From NCBI GenBank assembly GCA_001695595.3, contig MBPM02000150.1, positions 37,194 to 101,193 on the forward strand: DNA of 64,000 bases, in the 5' to 3' direction. The DNA comes from Plasmopara viticola. Its lineage: Eukaryota > Oomycota > Peronosporomycetes > Peronosporales > Peronosporaceae. Shown piece by piece: positions 24,282 to 32,761 of this stretch; the first letter of the stretch is position 1, and every line of letters starts with the position of its first letter. Below the pieces are notes generated by a model. It saw only the letters and a list, made by a program, of their open reading frames with translations, searched no databases and was not told the origin of the DNA. A program made the translations under genes and the position numbers.

Positions 24282-24582
24282 TAGACACCACGTCTCCTTT
24301 CTCAAGTCACTACTTTATACAGATTGTCCGTACTAGTAAAGAGGACTTTGGAAGCATAAAACGACCCTTCAATAGTCGTAAGCGACCTTGCAGCTTTGAT
24401 CATGTATCCTCACAAGAGCTTTTTTAAAAGGCAACCTACGAGGCTGTACTCTCGCTTCGGTTTTGCATCGTTTACGTCGATTTCGTGCTATAGCCATGGG
24501 ACTAATCCGATTGCGCACCAGTTTGTCGTTCTTGTTGGCAAAATGCAATAAGATAGCACGTTATGTGTTAGGATGAAAATCA

Positions 24583-24654
24583 GTCTCCGACGGGACTCGA
24601 ATCTGCAATCTCCCGCTTCGTAGGCGGATGCCTTATCCATAGGGCCACGGGGAC
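24583..24654 (-). tRNA. tRNA-Arg(ACG), unit 67, degenerate
   Basis: G51A, G53A, A14T; same tRNA changes as unit 28. Confidence 0.45.
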
Positions 24655-24959
24655 GTTTAAGAGACTGCGTCTCCTTTTTCAAAACACGACCTTAATTAGA
24701 TTATCAGTACAACTAAAGAAAACTTTAGAAGCATAAACTAACCCTACAATAGTCTCAAACGACGTTGCAGCTTCGATCATGTATCCTCACAATGGCTTTT
24801 TTAAAAGTCAACTGACGAGGCTGAACTCTAGCTTTGGTTTTGCATCGCTTTCGTCGATTACGCGCTATAACCATGGGACTAACACAATTGCGCACGAGTT
24901 TGTCGTTCTTGTTAGCAAAATGCAACAAGACAGCACGTTATGTGTTAGGATGAATATCA

Positions 24960-25030
24960 GTCTCCGACGGGACTCGAACCCGCATCTCCCGCTTCGTAGG
25001 CGGATGCCTTATCCATTTAGCCACGGGGAC
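24960..25030 (-). tRNA. tRNA-Arg(ACG), unit 68, 71-nt form without terminator
   Basis: Four-base variable loop, D stem CTA, terminator lost. Confidence 0.55.
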
Positions 25031-25334
25031 CTTTTAAAGACCACGTCTCCTTTTTCAAGTTACGACCTTAACTACATTATCAGTACAAGTAACGAGACTT
25101 CGGAAGCATAAATCAACCCTACAATAGTCTTAAACGACCTTGCAGCTTCAATCATGTATCCTCACAATGGCTTTTTGAAAAGTCAACCGACGGGGCTGAA
25201 GTCTCGCTTTGGTTTTGCATCGTTTACGTCGATTACGTGCTATAGCTATGGGACTAATTCAATTGCGCACGCGTTTGTCGTTCTTGTTAGCAAAATGCAA
25301 TAAGATAGCACGTTATGTGTTAGGATGAAAATCA

Positions 25335-25406
25335 GGCTCCGACGGGACTCGAACCCGCAATCTCTCGCTTCGTAGGCGGATGCCTTATCCATTGGGCCAC
25401 GGGGAT
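25335..25406 (-). tRNA. tRNA-Arg(ACG), unit 69, degenerate
   Basis: A71C, G42A and G1A. Confidence 0.5.
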
Positions 25407-25705
25407 TATTTAGAGACTGCGACTCCTTTTTCAAGTCACGACCTTAACCAGATTATCAGTACAACTAAAGAGGACTTTAGAAGCATAGAAAGACCCTACA
25501 ATAGTCTTAAACGACCTTGCAGCTTCAATCATGTATCCTAACAATGGCTTTTTGAAAAGTCAACCGACGAGGCTGAACTCTCGCTTTGGTTTTGCATCGT
25601 TTACGTCGATTACGTGCTATAGCCACGGAACTAATACAATTGCGCACCAGTTTGTCGTTCTTGGTATGCAAAAAGACAGCGCGTTATGTGCTAGGATGAA
25701 AATCA

Positions 25706-25741
25706 GTCTCCGACGGGACTTGAACCCGCAATCTTTCGCTT
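25706..25741 (-). pseudogene. 3'-half tRNA-Arg, unit 70
   Basis: Same deletion as unit 5, with a further small deletion in the adjacent spacer (CACGTCACACTAC). Confidence 0.85.
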
Positions 25742-26029
25742 TAGACACCACGTCACACTACTTTATACAGATTGTCCGTACTAGTTAAGAAGACTTTGGA
25801 AGCATAAAACGACCCTTCAATAGTTTAACCGACCTTGCAGCTTTGATCATGTATCCTCACAAGAGCTTTTTAAAAAGCCAACCTACGAGGCTGTACTCTC
25901 GCTTTGGTTTTGCATCGTTTACGTCGATTACGTGCTATAGCCATGGGACTAATACGATTGCGCACGAGTTTGTCGTTCTTGTTAGCAAAATGCAATAAGA
26001 CAGCGCGTTATGTGCTAGGATGAAAATCA

Positions 26030-26101
26030 GTCTTCGACGGGACTCGAATCCGCAATCTCCCGCTTCGTAGGCGGATGCCTTATCCATTGGGCCACGGGGA
26101 C
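26030..26101 (-). tRNA. tRNA-Arg(ACG), unit 71, degenerate
   Basis: G68A and G53A. Confidence 0.5.
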
Positions 26102-26422
26102 GTTTTAGAGACTGCGTCTCCTTTTTCAAGTCATGACCTTAACCAGATCATCAGTACAACTAAAGAGGACTTTGGAAGCATAAAACAACCCTACAATACT
26201 CTTTAACGACCTTGCAGCTTCAATCATGTATCCTCACAATGGCTTTTTAAAAAAGTCAACCGACGAGGCTGAACTCTCGCTTTGGCTTTGCATCGTTTAC
26301 GTCGATTACGTGCTATAGCCATGGGACTAATAGCCATGGGACTAATACAATTGCGCACGCGTTTGTCGTTCTTGTTAGCAAAATGCAACAAGACAGCACG
26401 TTATGTGTTAGGATGAAAATCA

Positions 26423-26494
26423 GGCTCCGACGGGACTCGAATCCGCAATCTCCTGCTTCGTAGGCGGATGCCTTATCCATTGGGCCACGGGGAC
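26423..26494 (-). tRNA. tRNA-Arg(ACG), unit 72, degenerate
   Basis: A71C, G53A, G41A. A 15-bp local duplication (ATAGCCATGGGACTA) lies in its left spacer at 26315-26344. Confidence 0.5.
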
Positions 26495-26799
26495 GTTTTA
26501 GAGACTGCGTCTCCTTTTTCAAGTCACGACCTTAAACAGATTATCAGTACAACTAAAGAGGACTTTGGTAGCATAGAAAGACCCTACAATAGTCTTAAAC
26601 GACCTTGCAGCTTCAATCATGTATCCTCACAATGGCTTTTTAAAAAGTCAACCGACGAGGCTGAACTCTAGCTTTGGTTTTGCATCTTTTACGTCGATTA
26701 CGCGCTATAGCCATGGGACTAATACAATTGCGCACCAGTTTGTCGTTCTTGTTAGCAAAATGCAACAAGACAGCACGTTATGTGTTAGGATGAAAATCA

Positions 26800-26871
26800 G
26801 GCTCCGACGGGACTCGAATCCGCAATCTCCCGCTTCGTAGGCGGATGCCTTATCCATTGGGCCACGGGGAC
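26800..26871 (-). tRNA. tRNA-Arg(ACG), unit 73, degenerate
   Basis: A71C and G53A. Confidence 0.55.
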
Positions 26872-27176
26872 GTTTAAGAGACTGCGTCTCCTTTTTCAAG
26901 TCATGACCTTAACCAGATCATCAGTATAACTAAAGAGGACTTTGGAAGCATAAAACAACCCTACAATAGTCTTTAACGACCTTGCAGCTTCAATCATGTA
27001 TCCTCACAATGGCTTTTTGAAAAGTCAACCGACGAGGCTGAACTCTCGCTTTGGCTTTGCATCGTTTACGTCGATTACGTGCTATAGCCATGGGACTAAT
27101 ACAATTGCGCACCAGTTTGTCGTTCTTGTTAGCAAAATGCAACAAGACAGCACGTTATGTGTTAGGATGAAAATCA

Positions 27177-27248
27177 GGCTCCGACGGGACTCGAATCCGC
27201 AATCTCCTGCTTCGTAGGCGGATGCCTTATCCATTGGGCTACGGGGAC
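27177..27248 (-). tRNA. tRNA-Arg(ACG), unit 74, degenerate
   Basis: A71C, G53A, G41A, G9A. Confidence 0.45.
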
Positions 27249-27549
27249 GTTTTAGAGACTGCGTCTCCTTTTTCAAGTCACGCCCTTAACCAGATTATCA
27301 GTACAACTAAAGAGGACTTTGGTAACATAGAATGACCCCACAATAGTCTTAAACGACCTTGCAGCTTCAATCATGTATCCTCACAATGGCTTTTTAAAAA
27401 GTCGACCGACGAGACTGAACTCTCGCTTTGGCTTTGCATCGTTTACGTCGATTACGTGCTATAGCCATGGGACTAATACAATTGCGCACCAGTTTGTCGT
27501 TCTTGTTAGCAAAATGCAACAAGACAGCACGTTATGTGTTAGGATGAAA

Positions 27550-27605
27550 GAATCCGCAATCTCCCGCTTCGTAGGCGGATGCCTTATCCATTGGGCCACG
27601 GGGAC
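27550..27605 (-). pseudogene. tRNA-Arg lacking its 3' end, unit 75
   Basis: Positions 1-56 remain. The 3' side of the T arm, the 3' acceptor strand and the trailer are deleted; anticodon ACG kept. This is the reciprocal of the half-tRNA class. Confidence 0.8.
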
Positions 27606-27910
27606 GTTTTAGAGACTGCGTCTCCTTTTTCAAGTCACGACCTTAACCAGATTATCAGTACAACTAAAGAGGACTTTGGAAGCATAGAAAGACCCTACAA
27701 TAGTCTTAAACGACTTTGCAGCTTCAATCATGTATCCTCACAATGGCTTTTTAAAAAGTCAACCGACGAGGCTGAACTCTAGCTTTGGTTTTGCATCGCT
27801 TACGTCGATTACGCGTTATAGCCATGGGACTAATACAATTGCGCACGAGTTTGTCGTTCTTGTTAGCAAAATGCAACAAGACAGCACGTTATGTGTTAGG
27901 ATGCAAATCA

Positions 27911-27982
27911 GGCTCCGACGGGACTCAAATCCGCAATCTCCTGTTTCGTAGGCGGATGCCTTATCCATTGGGCCACGGGGAC
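27911..27982 (-). pseudogene. tRNA-Arg copy, unit 76, heavily mutated
   Basis: A71C, G53A, C56T (invariant T-loop base), G41A, G39A, and an interrupted terminator. Confidence 0.65.
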
Positions 27983-28286
27983 GTTTTAGAGACTGCGTCT
28001 CCTTTTTCAAGTCACGACCTTAAACAGATTATCAGTACAACTAAAGAGGACTTTGGAAGCATAAAACAACCCTACAATAGTCTCAAACGACGTTGCAGCT
28101 TCAAACATGTATCCTCACAATGGCTTTTTAAAAGTCAACTGACGAGGCTGAACTCTAGCTTTGGTTTTGCATCGTTTACGTCGATTACGCGCTATAATCA
28201 TGGGACTAACACAATTGCGCACGAGTTTGTCGTTCTTGTTAGCAAAATGAAACAAGACAGCACGTTATGTGTTAGGATGAATATCA

Positions 28287-28357
28287 GTCTCCGACGGGAC
28301 TCGAACCCGCATCTCCCGCTTTGTAGGCGGATGCCTTATCCATTTAGCCACAGGGAC
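28287..28357 (-). pseudogene. tRNA copy with anticodon changed to ACA, unit 77
   Basis: The anticodon loop reads CTACAAA, so the anticodon is ACA (complementary to Cys UGU) in an Arg body. 71 nt, D stem CTA, C6T, terminator lost. Confidence 0.65.
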
Positions 28358-28626
28358 CTTTTAAACCACGTCTCCTTTTTAAAGTTTCGAACTTAACCAG
28401 ATTATCAGTACAAGTAAAGAGATCTTTGGAAGCATAAAACAACCCTTCAATAGTCTTAAACGACCTTGCAGCTTATATCATGAATACTTCCAATGGCGTT
28501 TTGGTTTTGCATCGTTTACGTCGATTACGTGCTATAGCCATGGGACTAATACGATTGCGCACGAGTTTATTGTTCTTGTTAGCAAAATGCAATAAGACAG
28601 CACGTTATGTGCTAAGATGAAAATCA

Positions 28627-28698
28627 GGCTCCGACGGGACTCGAATCCGCAATCTCCCGCTTCGTAGGCGGATGTCTTATCCATTGGGCCACGGGGAC
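28627..28698 (-). tRNA. tRNA-Arg(ACG), unit 78, degenerate
   Basis: A71C, G53A, G24A (opens 11-24). Confidence 0.45.
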
Positions 28699-29002
28699 GT
28701 TTTAAAGACCACATCTCCTTTTTCAAGTCACGACCTTAACCAGATTATCAGTACAACTAAAGAGGACTTTGGAAGCATAAAACAACCCTACAATAGTCTC
28801 AAACGACGTTGCAGCTTCAAACATGTATCCTCACAATGGCTTTTTAAAAGTCAACTGACGAGGCTGAACTCTAGCTTTGGTTTTGCATCGTTTACGTCGA
28901 TTACGCGCTATAACCATGGGACTAACACAATTGCGCACGAGTTTGTCGTTCTTGTTAGCAAAATGAAACAAGACAGCACGTTATGTGTTAGGATGAATAT
29001 CA

Positions 29003-29073
29003 GTCTCCGACGGGACTCGAACCCGCATCTCCCGCTTTGTAGGCGGATGCCTTATCCATTTAGCCACAGGGAC
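29003..29073 (-). pseudogene. tRNA copy with anticodon changed to ACA, unit 79
   Basis: Duplicate of unit 77, 716 bp to the right, with the same ACA anticodon, C6T and lost terminator. Confidence 0.65.
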
Positions 29074-29342
29074 CTTTTAAACCACGTCTCCTTTTTCAAG
29101 TTTCGAACTTAACCAGATTATCAGTACAAGTAAAGAGATCTTTGGAAGCATAAAACAACCCTTCAATAGTCTTAAACGACCTTGCAGCTTATATCATGAA
29201 TACTTTTAATGGCGTTTTGGTTTTGCATCGTTTACGTCGATTACGTGCTATAGCCATGGGACTAATACGATTGCACACGAGTTTATTGTTCTTGTTAGCA
29301 AAATGCAATAAGACAGCACGTTATGTGCTAAGATGAAAATCA

Positions 29343-29414
29343 GGCTCCGACGGGACTCGAATCCGCAATCTCCCGCTTCGTAGGCGGATGTCTTATCCAT
29401 TGGGCCACGGGGAC
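29343..29414 (-). tRNA. tRNA-Arg(ACG), unit 80, degenerate
   Basis: A71C, G53A, G24A; duplicate of unit 78. Confidence 0.45.
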
Positions 29415-29710
29415 GTTTTAAAGACCACGTCTCCTTTTTCAAGTCACTACCTTAAACAGATTATCAGTACAAGAAAAGAGGATTTCGAAAGCATAAAACG
29501 ACCCTACAATAGTCTTAAACGACCTTGCAGCTTTAATCATGTATCCTCAAAATAGCATTTTATAAAGTCAACCGACGAGGCTGAGGTCTCGCTTCGGTCA
29601 TGCATCGGTTACGTGCTATAGCCATGGGACTAATACAGTCGCGCACCAGTTTGTCGTTCTTGTTAGCAAAATGCAATAAGACAACACGTTATGTGTTAGG
29701 ATGAAAATCA

Positions 29711-29782
29711 GTCTTCGACGGGACTCGAATCCGCAATCTCCCGCTTCGTAGGCGGATGCCTTATCCATTGGGCTACGGGGCA
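29711..29782 (-). pseudogene. tRNA-Arg copy, unit 81, broken acceptor
   Basis: G1T, T2G, G68A, G53A, G9A. Confidence 0.6.
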
Positions 29783-30087
29783 ATTTTAGAGACCACGTCA
29801 TCTTACTCAAGTCACTACCTTAAACAAATTATCAGTACAAGTAAAGAGGACTTTGGAAGCATAAAACAACCCTACAATAGTCTTAAACGACCTTGCAGCT
29901 TTAATCATGTATCCTCACAATGGCTTTTTAAAAAGTCAACCGACGAGGCTGAAGTCTCGCTTTGGTTTTGCAACGTTTACGTCGATTACGTGCTAAAGCC
30001 ATGAGACTAATACAATTGCGCACGAGTTTGTCGTTCTTGTTAGCAAAATGCAATAAGACAGCACGTTATGTGTTAGGATGAAAATCA

Positions 30088-30123
30088 GTCTCCGACGGGA
30101 CTTGAACCCGCAGTCTCCCGCTT
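30088..30123 (-). pseudogene. 3'-half tRNA-Arg, unit 82, second junction type
   Basis: CCGCTTTAGAGACCACG junction. It differs from the 1.6-25.7 kb halves by lacking the TTTCGC change, so it could be an independent or re-homogenised deletion. Confidence 0.85.
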
Positions 30124-30415
30124 TAGAGACCACGTCTCCTTTTTCAAGTCACTACCTCAAACAGATTACCCGTACAAGTAAAGAGGACTTTGGAAGCATA
30201 AAACGACCCTACAATAGTTTTAAACGACCTTGCAGCTTTAATCATGTATCCTCACAATGGCATTTTAACAAGTCAACCGACGCGGCTGAACTCTCGCTTC
30301 GGTTATGCATCGCTTACGTGCTATAGCCATGGGACTAATACAATTGCGCACCAGTTTGTCGTTCTTGTTAGCAAAATGCAATAAGACAGCACGTTATGTG
30401 TTAGGATGAAAATCA

Positions 30416-30451
30416 GTCTCCGACGGGACTTGAACCCGCAATCTCCCGCTT
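30416..30451 (-). pseudogene. 3'-half tRNA-Arg, unit 83
   Basis: As unit 82, junction CTTTGGAGACC. Confidence 0.85.
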
Positions 30452-30743
30452 TGGAGACCACGTCTCCTTTTTCAAGTCACTACCTTAAACAGATTACCAG
30501 TACAAGTAAAGAGGACTTTGGAAGCATAAAACGACCCTACAATAGACGTAAACGACCTTGCAGATTTAATCATGTATCCTCACAATGGCATTTTAAAATG
30601 TCAACCGATGAGGCTGAACTCTCGCTTCGGTTATGCATCGATTACGTGCTATAGCCATGGGACTAATACAATTGCGCACGAGTTTGTCGTTCTTGTTAGC
30701 AAAATGCAACAAGACAGCACGTTATGTGTTAGGATGAAAATCA

Positions 30744-30779
30744 GTCTCCGACGGGACTTGAACCCGCAATCTCCCGCTT
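30744..30779 (-). pseudogene. 3'-half tRNA-Arg, unit 84
   Basis: As unit 82; units 82-84 follow one another at 328-bp spacing. Confidence 0.85.
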
Positions 30780-31071
30780 TAGAGACCACGTCTCCTTTTT
30801 CAAGTCACCACCTTAAACAGATTACCAGTACAAGTAAAGAGGACTTTGGAAGCATAAAACAACCATACAATAGTCTCAAACGACCTAGCAGCTTTAATCA
30901 TGTATCCTTACAATGGCATTTTATAAGGTCAACCGACGAGGCTGAACTCTCGCTTCGGTTATGCATCAATTACGTGCTATAGCCATGGGACTAATACAGT
31001 CGCGCACCAGTTTGTCGTTCTTGTTAGCAAAATGCAATAAGACAGCACGTTATGTGTTAGGATGAAAATCA

Positions 31072-31143
31072 GTCTCCGACGGGACTTGAACCCGCAATCT
31101 CCCGCTTCGTAGGCGGATGCCTTATCCATTGGGCCACGGGGCA
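31072..31143 (-). tRNA. tRNA-Arg(ACG), unit 85, acceptor damaged
   Basis: G57A, G1T and T2G, so pairs 1-72 and 2-71 are lost; full length otherwise. Confidence 0.5.
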
Positions 31144-31439
31144 ATTTTAGAGACCACGTCATCTTACTCAAGTCACTACCTTAATCAGATTATCAGTACA
31201 AGTAGTGAGGACTTTGGAAGCATAAAACGACCCTACAATAGTCTTGAACGACCTTGCAGCTTTAATCATTTATCCTCACAATTGCATTTCAAAAAGCCAA
31301 CCGACGAGGCTGAACTCTCGCTTTGGTTATGCATCGATTACGTGCTATAGCCATGGGACTAATACAATTGCGCACGAGTTTGTCGTTCTTGTTAGCAAAA
31401 TGCAACAAGACAGCACGTTATGTGTTAGGATGAAAATCA

Positions 31440-31475
31440 GTCTCCGACGGGACTTGAACCCGCAATCTCCCGCTT
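31440..31475 (-). pseudogene. 3'-half tRNA-Arg, unit 86, last of the array
   Basis: As unit 82. The array ends 290 bp further right inside the next spacer, at GATGAAA|GAGATC. Confidence 0.85.
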
Positions 31476-31764
31476 TAGAGACCACGTCTCCTTTTTCAAG
31501 TCACCACCTTAAACAGATTACCAGTACAAGTAAAGAGGACTTTGGAAGCATAAAACAACCATACAATAGTCTCAAACGACCTTGCAGCTTTAATCATGTA
31601 TCCTTACAATGGCATTTTAAAAAGTCAACCGACGAGGCTGAACTCTCGCTTTGGTTATGCATCGATTACGTGCTATACCCATGGGACTAATACAATTGCG
31701 CACCAGTTATTCGTTCTTGTTAGCAAAATGAAATAAGACAGCACGTTATGTGTTAGGATGAAAG

Positions 31765-32273
31765 AGATCAAACACACAAGGCCCGTACAGACAGACAGCA
31801 TTGTACGACCGCTTGTTTCTGAACACAACGCGGTACGCTCTTCGGACGGGGGTGTGATACGCGGTCACGGCTTGGATAACCTCTTCCTCTGAGCTATATT
31901 TTCGTCATTGGACAGACGAGTGTATGATATCATCTTCTTGATCGACAGTCTCGTTTGAAAACGAGTATGTTCTTTTCGTGCGAGACCTTGAGGTTGAGTA
32001 ATTCATTTTCATTCAATTAAACGCAAACCTCCAAATCGTCACTCTTATATATCCTTAACAAATTATTGACTAATGGAGTCTAATTTATATTGCTCGCAAA
32101 CTGATGTCGTAAAAATTGTGCATCGAGGTACGCTTTCGATTATATATATTTTATCTGATAGAATGGGAATTATACGATGTAAGAACTCCGAAAATTACTT
32201 GTATGATTAAATATAATCGGAGCCGAGCAATTTTTTTATTCAATTTGCAAACCGTCACTATTTTATAACCCCT
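31765..32273. other. Unique sequence at the array edge; possible retroelement end
   Basis: No gene recognised. GGACGGGGGTG followed by TGATACGCGG at 31846-31866 resembles a polypurine tract next to an LTR start, and the downstream 200 bp is LTR-like in composition, but no matching LTR is visible in this window. Confidence 0.3.
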
Positions 32274-32285
32274 TATTCTAATATG
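32274..32285. repeat. Target-site duplication of the SINE-like element, left copy
   Basis: TATTCTAATATG, repeated exactly at 32588-32599. Confidence 0.8.
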
Positions 32286-32587
32286 TAATGTAATGTAATG
32301 TATTACGTTATCGCGTTGCCAAGTTATGCACGTGCTAGGCTCAGTCTGGCTAGTCCACGGCATAGAGTGGTGTCCGCATACGTCGAGTCTCGTTCGGCGG
32401 GCAGTGCAGCCAGCACCGAGGTCTTGAGGGTCTTCCATTAGTTTGTTTATCTCTGACTTGGTAAGAGCCTAGGTGGCGCCCGGTGCTGGAGACCAGACCT
32501 GCAGATGCCCGAGAGCACCTGCCCGAAGCGCGCGAGCATTTAGCCCCGCGCTTGGAAGGAGGGCGTCACCCCCAACCTTTTCCAAGC
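32286..32587 (-). mobile_element. SINE-like retroposon with TAATG tail
   Basis: A 302-bp insertion flanked by a perfect 12-bp direct repeat TATTCTAATATG (32274-32285 and 32588-32599). On the minus strand it starts with a short hairpin (GCTTGGAA ... TTCCAAGC, 8-bp stem) and ends in a pentanucleotide tail read (CATTA)n. A simple-repeat tail plus a variable-length target duplication is typical of LINE-mobilised SINEs. I see no clear A or B box, so the class is inferred. A second copy is at 43036-43314 in the opposite orientation. Confidence 0.75.
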
Positions 32588-32599
32588 TATTCTAATATG
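32588..32599. repeat. Target-site duplication of the SINE-like element, right copy
   Basis: TATTCTAATATG, matching 32274-32285. Confidence 0.8.
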
Positions 32600-32761
32600 G
32601 ATTTTAAGAATTTAATATGCGGTTCGACTTCCTGATTCGTTTTTAAGGGGTAGATACAGAAGTATTTGTCTATAATTGTGTGTGATTATAATTGCCTGCG
32701 CTTCTTAAAACCCATATATTGAAATGTTAATCATAGCAAACGTCAGAAAAATAGTTTAAGC

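Larger units (their letters stand above)
19005..25410. repeat. Block of five units copied 4.87 kb away
   Basis: Units 52-56 (19005-20535) and 65-69 (23875-25406) align in order with offsets of 4870-4871 bp, including the half-tRNA and the terminator-less unit. This indicates a large unequal exchange. Confidence 0.85.
28030..29460. repeat. 716-bp two-unit tandem duplication with ACA anticodon copies
   Basis: The pair of units 77-78 is repeated as 79-80 with offset 716 bp and only a few differences (for example GTTTTGGT context, TTTAATGG), so this is one of the youngest exchanges in the array. Confidence 0.88.
1..31764 (-). repeat. Tandem array of tRNA-Arg(ACG) genes, 86 units of about 375 bp
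   Basis: Every unit has a cloverleaf-forming tRNA read on the minus strand, followed 3 nt downstream by a TTTT Pol III terminator, then about 300 bp of shared spacer. The consensus tRNA is 72 nt: anticodon loop CTACGAA (A34 C35 G36), A box TGGCCCAATGG, B box GGTTCGAGTCC, five-base variable loop, no encoded CCA. A second TTTT about 45 nt further downstream (GCAAAATGC on the plus strand) could act as backup terminator. The consensus acceptor stem has one C4-A69 mismatch. Spacer and tRNA look about equally conserved between neighbouring units, which points to homogenisation of the whole unit rather than selection on the tRNA alone. The left end lies outside the window. In the unit entries below, tRNA changes are given against this consensus with standard tRNA numbering. 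Confidence 0.97.

Noticed and set aside
1142..29810. Repeated minus-strand ORFs of about 64 codons and plus-strand ORFs of 60-203 codons in the array as protein genes
   Set aside because: They are translations of the tRNA gene and spacer in various frames. Indels between units break them at random and no protein domain is present.
1..31764. CRISPR array
   Set aside because: The repeated part is the whole 375-bp unit including the spacer, the unit contains a tRNA gene, and the surrounding genome is eukaryotic.
1..31764. Array of tRNA-derived SINEs
   Set aside because: Units are strictly head to tail without target duplications or tails, and the tRNA has normal mature ends plus a Pol III terminator.
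32151..32438. 95-codon ORF shared with 43160-43456
   Set aside because: The shared stretch lies within the SINE-like repeat and diverges outside it; it is not a gene.
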